Shown here: positions 7,605 to 12,358 of the stretch, piece by piece | Position numbering within the stretch: position 1 is the stretch's first letter | How the letters are laid out: every line of letters starts with the position of its first letter | Source: SIG565 sp045590755 | GTDB taxonomy: Bacteria > Bacillota > Clostridia > Oscillospirales > Acutalibacteraceae | Reading direction: 5' to 3' | Assembly: GCA_045590755.1 (NCBI GenBank) | Contig: JAZNRP010000046.1 | Location: 1-12,358 of the forward strand | DNA length: 12,358 nucleotides | Translations under genes and position numbers: made by a program | Notes under the pieces: generated by a model | Databases searched by the model: none | What the model saw: only the letters and a program-made list of their open reading frames with translations | Told to the model about the DNA's origin: nothing

Positions 7605-9693
7605 TTGTTTTTTCCTTTTTAGCAGATTTCTTTGCCCTTGATGGACAGGCCGAATTCATACAGTACCGTCTGCCGCGGCCCGTTATTATATAACTGCCGC
7701 AGTCCGGACATACATCGCCTGTCGGAAGTCCCGGGGCGGCAAAATCACACTTGGGGTAATTTGTGCAGCCGTAGAAAGACTTACCTGTCTTTTTAGAGTT
7801 GCGCTTTACAAGCTTCGAGCCGCATTTCGGACAGGGTTGTTTTATTTCATCTGCCGGCATCGGCTTTGTATTCTTACATTCGGGGAAACCGGGACAAGCA
7901 AGGAATTTACCGAATCGGCTCGATTTTACAACCATTATTCTACCGCATTTGTCGCATACTACATCACTTTCAACATCGGGCACCTTTACGCGCTTTCCGT
8001 TAAGCTCGGCCTCGGCTTTTTCAAGTTCAACCTTGAAATCCTTATAGAAGTTTTCCATTATCTTAACCCAGTTTGCATTACCAGCCGCAATTGAGTCAAG
8101 GTCGGTTTCTACATTTGCTGTGAATTTTACATCAACTATATTCTTAAAGTGCTTTGTAATTAAATCAGATACAACTATACCAAGTGCTGTAGGCTTTAAG
8201 GATTTCTTCTCTCGCTCAATATAATCGCGGTGCATAATGTTAGACATAATGGTAGCGTAGGTAGAAGGTCTGCCTATGCCGTTTTCTTCGAGTGCCTTAA
8301 TGAGTGTAGGCTCAGTATAGCGTGCGGGCGGTAGTGTGAAATGCTGTAAGGACACAAGCTCCTTGAATTTGAGAACATCGCCTTCCTTCATTTCCGGCAA
8401 TACACCGCCATCGGTTTCTTCGTCATCCTTACCTTCTTCATAGAGTGTGGTAAAGCCATCAAACTTAACCGAATAACCCGTTGCTTTAAAGAGATAATCA
8501 CGGGCGGTAATATCAACTGCCACGGTGTCCTGAACGCAGTTTGCCATAAGGGACGCTACAAAGCGGCACCAAATAAGGCGGTAAAGCTTATACTGCTCAG
8601 TAGACAGACTGTTCTTTATACTGTCAGGTGTCAAAAATATATCTGTAGGACGGATTGCTTCATGCGCATCCTGTGCATTACTGTTTGTTTTAAAAAAGCG
8701 CTCAGTTTTCGGTAAATACTTTTCACCGTATGTGCTTATAATGTAGTTTTTAGCCGACATGCGCGCTTCATTTGAAATTCTCAAAGAGTCAGTACGCATA
8801 TAGGTAATAAGACCTATTGTACCGCGACCGATAATATCAATACCTTCATATAGCTGTTGTGCTATACGCATAGTCTTCTGACCTGTAAAGTTGAGTTTTC
8901 GGGAAGCTTCTTGCTGTAAGGTTGATGTGATAAACGGTGGTGCGGGTTGCCTGTTTCTTACACCCTTTTTAATTTTGCTAACCTGATAGTCTGCACCATC
9001 AAGCGCATTTTTTATTTCGTTTGCGGCATCGCCATTTGCAATATCTATTTTCTTGCCGTCTGCACTGCCGTAGAATTTAGCAATGAAGGATTTTTTGCCC
9101 GACTGCAGTTTTGCGTCAAGCGTCCAGTATTCTTCAGGTACGAATGCCTGTATCTTCTTTTCCCTATCAACAATGAGTTTGAGCGCTACACTCTGTACAC
9201 GACCGGCTGAAAGTCCCCTTTTTACCTTTTTCCAAAGGAAAGGACTTAACTTATAGCCAACAACACGATCAAGCGCACGGCGTGCTTGCTGAGCATCAAC
9301 AAGGTCTAAATCAAGCTTACGGGGATTAGACATACCGTTTTCTACACCCGTTTTGGTGATTTCGTTAAAGGTAACACGGTTATCTTTATTCATATCAAGG
9401 GCTAAAAGCTGTGCTAAGTGCCAAGAAATTGCGTCGCCTTCGCGGTCAGGGTCGGTAGCAAGATACACAAAATCGGCTTCTGCCGCCGCGCTTTGAAGAT
9501 TCTTGATAACCTCACGCTTACCCGATATAGTTTCGTATTTAAGTTCAAAATCCTTGTCAATATCAACGCCGAGTTTGGATGTGGGCAAATCACGAACATG
9601 TCCCATTGACGCCATTATTTCATAATCACTGCCGAGTATTTTCTTTATGCTTTTAATTTTGGAAGGTGACTCAACAATAACAAGTTTAGACAT
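7597..9693 (-). CDS. topA: DNA topoisomerase I (type IA)
   Basis: Relaxes negative supercoils by single-strand passage. The 698-residue length is typical of Gram-positive TopA. The N-terminal Toprim domain (about 1-125) has KLVIVESPSKIKSIKK with its catalytic Glu, and the acidic DPDREGDAISWHLA motif. The active-site tyrosine is Tyr298 in GLITYMRTDSLRIS. The rest of the type IA core extends to about residue 560 and includes RYTEPTLIKALEENGIGRPS. Three C-terminal four-cysteine zinc ribbons follow, beginning at CDKCGRIM, CPKCGSKL and CPDCGSYI, before a Lys-rich tail. The DNA-binding ribbons and catalytic residues all look intact. The ATG at 9693 follows dprA by 20 nt and has a good SD (AAGGAG, 9706-9701) at 7 nt spacing. 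dprA-topA-trmFO is a conserved Firmicute order. Confidence 0.98.
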   Translation of the reverse strand: MSKLVIVESPSKIKSIKKILGSDYEIMASMGHVRDLPTSKLGVDIDKDFELKYETISGKREVIKNLQSAAAEADFVYLATDPDREGDAISWHLAQLLALDMNKDNRVTFNEITKTGVENGMSNPRKLDLDLVDAQQARRALDRVVGYKLSPFLWKKVKRGLSAGRVQSVALKLIVDREKKIQAFVPEEYWTLDAKLQSGKKSFIAKFYGSADGKKIDIANGDAANEIKNALDGADYQVSKIKKGVRNRQPAPPFITSTLQQEASRKLNFTGQKTMRIAQQLYEGIDIIGRGTIGLITYMRTDSLRISNEARMSAKNYIISTYGEKYLPKTERFFKTNSNAQDAHEAIRPTDIFLTPDSIKNSLSTEQYKLYRLIWCRFVASLMANCVQDTVAVDITARDYLFKATGYSVKFDGFTTLYEEGKDDEETDGGVLPEMKEGDVLKFKELVSLQHFTLPPARYTEPTLIKALEENGIGRPSTYATIMSNIMHRDYIEREKKSLKPTALGIVVSDLITKHFKNIVDVKFTANVETDLDSIAAGNANWVKIMENFYKDFKVELEKAEAELNGKRVKVPDVESDVVCDKCGRIMVVKSSRFGKFLACPGFPECKNTKPMPADEIKQPCPKCGSKLVKRNSKKTGKSFYGCTNYPKCDFAAPGLPTGDVCPDCGSYIITGRGRRYCMNSACPSRAKKSAKKEKTNE

Positions 9694-9700
9694 TTTTTAT

Positions 9701-9706
9701 CTCCTT
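9701..9706 (-). promoter_or_regulatory. Ribosome binding site of topA
   Basis: AAGGAG in the 20-nt dprA-topA gap, 7 nt before the topA ATG at 9693. Together with the Toprim-domain N-terminus starting at that Met, it fixes the topA start and shows that topA can initiate independently of dprA translation. Confidence 0.8.
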
Positions 9707-9713
9707 AATTAAA

Positions 9714-10889
9714 CTATTTAAGTCCATATCTGCCGCCAGGCAGAGCTTCAATATAACCGAGAATTTCAAGTTCGGTAATTGCCGACAAAACCTGACCGAA
9801 CGATAAATCGGTACAGTTTATTTCATCAACAAGAAAAATAGGCTTATCTAATTGATTATACACTATTTTTGCCGTTTTTGAAAGGTTATCTGTAATATTT
9901 TTTTTGATTTTTTCAAGATGCTGTTGTTTTTCTTGTTGTACAGGGGCTTTCGGCATCTCTTTTTTGTTTAATTCTTTTACATTCACCATATTTGCAAAAG
10001 CTGCTTCCCGATTAATTTTATCTGGAAACACCGATATATATTCATCAAACACATCATTTGCATCAAGTAATATCTTAGCACCATCACGGATTAACTTATT
10101 TGAGCCCTTATACTGAAGATATGTTGGGTTGCCTGGAATTACGAAAACATCTCTACCCTGCTCGTTAGCAAGGTTAGCGGTTATAAGTGCGCCGCTCTTT
10201 TCTCCCGCTTCTATAACTACTGTACCGCAAGACAATCCCGACATTATGCGGTTACGGACGGGAAATGTATACTTGGTTGCATTTACTTTAGGTGGGTACT
10301 CGCTTATCACTAATCCCTGTTTGCTGATTTCATCACGAAGCGGTTTGTTTTCTTCTAAGTATGTATTATTTATTCCGCAGCCTAAAACACAAATCGTGTT
10401 ACCCTTTACCGCTAAGGCGCCATTATGCGCCGCAGTGTCACTTCCCAAGGCGCCGCCGCTGACAATAGTAAAACCGCCAGACGCGAGTCTGGCCGACAGT
10501 GAGAATGCTGCTTTCTTTCCAAAGGCAGAAACTGCTCTCGGCCCTACAATGCATACTGAAGGACCTCCGTTTAATAAATCTATATTCCCCTTAAAAAACA
10601 AAACCAGGGGTGGATTGTCAATTTCTCTTAAAAGTGACGGGTAATGGGAATTATTTATGCAAACGACAGAAATGCCTGTACTCTTACAATCATTTAAGAC
10701 TTTCCTAGCAAAACGAAGGTCCTTTCCCTTTAGCTTTGCCAATTGAGTTTCTGTAAATAAACCCGAAAGCTTTAAATCATCATAAGAAGCATTATAAACG
10801 CCTTTCGCATTACCGAATTTATCTATTACAGGTTTAACCTTATTGCTTCCTGCTCTCAGTATAGACTGAAGCCAAATCCAATATTCCAT
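9714..10889 (-). CDS. dprA: DprA/Smf, DNA-processing protein
   Basis: Single-strand DNA-binding RecA loader that protects incoming DNA during natural transformation; it is widespread even in bacteria not known to transform. The 391-residue protein shows an N-terminal helical, HhH/SAM-like region (about 1-70). A Rossmann-fold DprA core (about 105-300) follows, with CIVGPRAVSAFGKKAA, SGGALGSDTAAH (144-155), VLGCGINNTY, FPVRNRIMSGLS and VIPGNPTYLQYKGSNKLI. A C-terminal winged-helix-like domain (about 325-391) has a DEINCTDLSFGQVLSAITELE helix-turn-helix pattern. The residue after GGA, usually Lys or Arg (GMAKGID or GLARGID), is Leu148 here. The ATG at 10889 shares its A with the stop codon of the upstream methyltransferase (TAATG, 1-nt overlap), consistent with termination-reinitiation coupling. 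TAG stop at 9716-9714. Confidence 0.96.
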   Translation of the reverse strand: MEYWIWLQSILRAGSNKVKPVIDKFGNAKGVYNASYDDLKLSGLFTETQLAKLKGKDLRFARKVLNDCKSTGISVVCINNSHYPSLLREIDNPPLVLFFKGNIDLLNGGPSVCIVGPRAVSAFGKKAAFSLSARLASGGFTIVSGGALGSDTAAHNGALAVKGNTICVLGCGINNTYLEENKPLRDEISKQGLVISEYPPKVNATKYTFPVRNRIMSGLSCGTVVIEAGEKSGALITANLANEQGRDVFVIPGNPTYLQYKGSNKLIRDGAKILLDANDVFDEYISVFPDKINREAAFANMVNVKELNKKEMPKAPVQQEKQQHLEKIKKNITDNLSKTAKIVYNQLDKPIFLVDEINCTDLSFGQVLSAITELEILGYIEALPGGRYGLK

Positions 10890-11665
10890 TATCTCTTAAG
10901 CTCCCACAAAGCAATTGCCGCCGCGGCCGCCGCATTAAGCGATTCGGCACTGCCTGACATCGGTATTGTTATATTTTCACTGATTTGTTTTATATCTGCA
11001 GTAAGTCCGTTGGCTTCATTGCCTATAATTACAATACTGCCGTCACAAAACTTAGCTTTTCTTATGTCCTTACCCCCGCTTACCACACAACCGAAAAGTT
11101 TTAGTCCACTGCTTTTGAGTGTTCCGACAAGGTCATCCGCAACTATAATTTCCATACGCAAAACCGTACCCATAGATGCCCGAAGAACCTTTGGACTGTA
11201 CGGGTCACAACCCGTAGCCGACACAATTATACCGTCAATACCTATAGCTTCTGCAGTACGAGATATTGCGCCGAGATTGGACGGGTCAGCTATATTTTCA
11301 AGTGCAATATAGCGTCCGTCAGGCTTTATGCTTAAGGCCGTGTTTTTAGGGGTTTTGCCCACAGCCAGAATGCCTTGCGGAGTTTTTGTATCTGCTATTT
11401 TTTCAAATATATAGCTTTTTACAATTAGCGTTTCCCCGGCTTTAGATATATACTTTTCCAGTGTGTCTTTTTGTTTTTTATAAAAATCATCAGTGATAAC
11501 AAGTGTCTCTATTTCTATGCCGTTATCTACACAGTCAGCGCATACTCTAAGACCTTCAACTGCAAAAAGACCCGTTTCCTTGCGGTAACGAGCAGATGTC
11601 TGCAGCTTTGCGATTTTTTGAATTTTGGGGTTATCTTTACTTGTAATTTCCACTAAAACCGACAT
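10889..11665 (-). CDS. SpoU/TrmH-family RNA 2'-O-ribose methyltransferase
   Basis: SAM-dependent SPOUT-class methyltransferase of 258 residues. The N-terminal substrate-binding part (about 5-95) shows the LFAVEGLRV pattern. The catalytic domain holds all three SpoU motifs: motif 1 around NIADPSNLGAISRTA (about 122-136), motif 2 IIGNEANGL (about 213-221), and motif 3 IPMSGSAESLNAAAAAAI (about 232-249). This fits the group with YsgA-like proteins, which methylate ribose in rRNA or tRNA; the exact nucleotide cannot be read from sequence. The ATG at 11665 has an SD-like AAAGGTG at 11679-11673 with 7 nt spacing. An alternative GTG at 11653 (codon 5) would also give a family-like N-terminus. Location just downstream of rplT is common in Clostridia. 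The TAA stop overlaps dprA by 1 nt. Confidence 0.92.
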   Translation of the reverse strand: MSVLVEITSKDNPKIQKIAKLQTSARYRKETGLFAVEGLRVCADCVDNGIEIETLVITDDFYKKQKDTLEKYISKAGETLIVKSYIFEKIADTKTPQGILAVGKTPKNTALSIKPDGRYIALENIADPSNLGAISRTAEAIGIDGIIVSATGCDPYSPKVLRASMGTVLRMEIIVADDLVGTLKSSGLKLFGCVVSGGKDIRKAKFCDGSIVIIGNEANGLTADIKQISENITIPMSGSAESLNAAAAAAIALWELKR

Positions 11666-11672
11666 TATAACA
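11664..11672 (-). promoter_or_regulatory. Possible extended -10 promoter element over the methyltransferase start
   Basis: The minus strand reads TGTTATAAT, an exact match to the extended -10 consensus (TGnTATAAT). Its last two bases are the first two of the ATG start at 11665. No convincing -35 hexamer is seen 17 nt upstream, which is acceptable for extended -10 promoters. If used, transcription would begin around 11657, inside the gene. It may be a chance match; no promoter activity can be shown from sequence alone. Confidence 0.3.
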
Positions 11673-11681
11673 CACCTTTAT

Positions 11682-11720
11682 CAAAAGAAAGTCGCCCGAG
11701 ATACTAATAAATCTCGGGCG
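11682..11720 (-). terminator. Rho-independent terminator after rplT
   Basis: On the minus strand a perfect 10-bp inverted repeat (CGCCCGAGAT, 11720-11711, with ATCTCGGGCG, 11702-11693) encloses an 8-nt loop and starts 6 nt past the rplT stop. It is followed by AC and then TTTCTTTTGA, a T-rich but interrupted tail. This fits an intrinsic terminator ending the infC-rpmI-rplT transcript. The imperfect U-tract may allow some readthrough into the methyltransferase gene, whose ATG lies only 27 nt past the stem. Confidence 0.85.
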
Positions 11721-11726
11721 TAAATA

Positions 11727-12086
11727 TTATTTTTCTAAAGCTTTTTTTGCATTCTTTGCAAGAGTAGCAAATCCGGCAGCATCGTTTACAGCCAGTTCTG
11801 CAAGCATTTTGCGGTTAATCTGCACGCCTGCCTTCTTAAGACCGTTCATAAAGGTAGAATAATTCATACCGTTGATTTTAGCCGCAGCAGAAATACGGGT
11901 AATCCAAAGACGACGGAAGTCACGCTTTTTGAGTCTACGGCCAACATAAGCATAGTTGCCAGACTTCATAACAGCTTCTTTCGCGGTTTTAAAAAGCTTT
12001 GATTTAGCGCCAAAATAACCCTTGGCAAGTTTTAAAATCTTTTTTCTTCTTTTGCGTGTTGCTAACGCACCTTTAACACGTGCCAT
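11727..12086 (-). CDS. rplT: 50S ribosomal protein L20
   Basis: Large-subunit protein that binds 23S rRNA early in assembly. In many bacteria L20 also represses its own operon by binding the infC leader mRNA, which would lie outside this window. The 119-residue length is standard. The extended basic N-terminus (MARVKGALATRKRRKKIL, then AKGYFGAKSKLFKTA) and the globular part with RRLKKRDFRRLWITRISAAA and MLAELAVND are unmistakable. ATG at 12086 has a strong GGAGGT SD at 12100-12095. It lies 30 nt after rpmI and is followed directly by the terminator hairpin. Confidence 0.99.
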   Translation of the reverse strand: MARVKGALATRKRRKKILKLAKGYFGAKSKLFKTAKEAVMKSGNYAYVGRRLKKRDFRRLWITRISAAAKINGMNYSTFMNGLKKAGVQINRKMLAELAVNDAAGFATLAKNAKKALEK

Positions 12087-12094
12087 TTTACTTT

Positions 12095-12100
12095 ACCTCC
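12095..12100 (-). promoter_or_regulatory. Ribosome binding site of rplT
   Basis: GGAGGT, a near-perfect anti-SD complement, 8 nt upstream of the rplT ATG at 12086. It fixes that start and fits high expression of a ribosomal protein. Confidence 0.85.
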
Positions 12101-12116
12101 ACTAATTTAATTCCTA

Positions 12117-12314
12117 TTATTTATAGGGAATCATTTTCTTTACTGCTGCAACATTTGTTACATCAGCACATACTGTCTTGCGAAGATTTCTCTTACGCTT
12201 TGTTGTTTTCTTGTTTAGAATGTGTGACTTGAAAGCATGAGCACGTTTAACCTTGCCGGTCTTTGTTAGCTTAAAGCGTTTCTTTGCGCCACTGTGTGTT
12301 TTGATCTTAGGCAT
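12117..12314 (-). CDS. rpmI: 50S ribosomal protein L35
   Basis: A 65-residue, strongly basic protein of the large ribosomal subunit. The start MPKIKTHSGAKKRFKLTKTG, the SHILNKK segment and the RKRNLRK block are diagnostic of L35, and the length is exactly that of the family. The ATG at 12314 is preceded by a strong AGGAGG SD. It is the middle gene of the conserved infC-rpmI-rplT translation operon, lying 26 nt after the probable infC stop and 30 nt before rplT. Confidence 0.99.
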   Translation of the reverse strand: MPKIKTHSGAKKRFKLTKTGKVKRAHAFKSHILNKKTTKRKRNLRKTVCADVTNVAAVKKMIPYK

Positions 12315-12322
12315 TTATAAGT

Positions 12323-12328
12323 CCTCCT
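12323..12328 (-). promoter_or_regulatory. Ribosome binding site of rpmI
   Basis: AGGAGG, 8 nt upstream of the rpmI ATG at 12314. It is a full-consensus SD that supports the chosen start. Confidence 0.85.
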
Positions 12329-12340
12329 ATAAAATAAACT

Positions 12341-12358
12341 TTATTTACCGGATTTGGG
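12341..12358 (-). CDS. infC: Probable 3' end of infC (translation initiation factor IF-3)
   Basis: The minus strand at the right edge reads in one frame Pro-Lys-Ser-Gly-Lys then TAA (12343-12341), 26 nt before the rpmI start. IF-3 proteins commonly end shortly after an (L)APK-type motif, and infC almost always precedes rpmI. The call therefore rests mostly on position, with weak support from five residues. The rest of the gene is outside the window. Confidence 0.55.
   Translation of the reverse strand, partial: PKSGK

Noticed and set aside
10129..10644. 171-codon plus-strand open frame opposite dprA.
   Set aside because: It is fully inside the dprA core on the opposite strand, with no family motif and no convincing start context. 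It is treated as a shadow frame.
10917..10932. GC-rich palindromic tract containing GCGGCCGC in an otherwise AT-leaning region.
   Set aside because: It encodes the Ala-rich run after SLN in SpoU motif 3 of the methyltransferase. Repeated GCN codons explain it; there is no need for a regulatory or recombination site.
11693..11720. The rplT hairpin read on the plus strand, followed by an AT-rich TAAATATTATTTTT stretch, as a terminator for plus-strand genes.
   Set aside because: No plus-strand gene exists in the window for it to serve. The T-rich part there lies in the rplT stop region and is not a continuous T-run, so it is best read as a minus-strand terminator.

Overview
The window is a compact block of housekeeping genes, all on the minus strand, so transcription runs from high to low coordinates. 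Family content, strong Shine-Dalgarno sites, AT-leaning base composition and gene order (infC-rpmI-rplT, then an rRNA methyltransferase; dprA-topA-trmFO; plsX-rnc-radical SAM-smc-ftsY) point to a low-to-moderate GC Firmicute, most likely class Clostridia. TrmFO (folate-dependent tRNA m5U54 methylation) and SMC rather than MukB support this. I cannot name a genus; a ruminococcus-like (Oscillospirales) organism would fit.

Layout in transcription order. The window opens with what is probably the last codons of infC (12358-12341), then rpmI (L35) and rplT (L20), closed by a perfect 10-bp hairpin with a T-rich tail (11720-11682). Next comes an unbroken run of co-oriented genes: SpoU/TrmH-type RNA methyltransferase, dprA, topA, trmFO, plsX, rnc, an Elp3-like radical SAM protein, smc, and the first 15 codons of ftsY at the window edge. 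The junctions from the methyltransferase onward are 1-, 8- or 4-nt overlaps, direct abutment, or gaps of at most 20 nt. This suggests one polycistronic unit with translational coupling. No internal terminator is apparent between 11665 and the left edge, and no gene-free stretch exceeds about 60 bases.

Functionally the run joins RNA maturation (2'-O-methyltransferase, TrmFO, RNase III), DNA topology and uptake (TopA, DprA), the first committed step of phospholipid synthesis (PlsX), chromosome organisation (SMC) and membrane targeting by the SRP receptor (FtsY). These are growth-linked functions rather than one pathway.

I found no mobile element, CRISPR array, tRNA, rRNA or defence system, and no clear sign of a novel system. 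The points most worth a second look are a possible KH-like C-terminal module on the radical SAM protein, the absence of acpP between plsX and rnc, the joining of two usually separate conserved clusters, and a consensus extended -10 element overlapping the methyltransferase start codon just after the rplT terminator.
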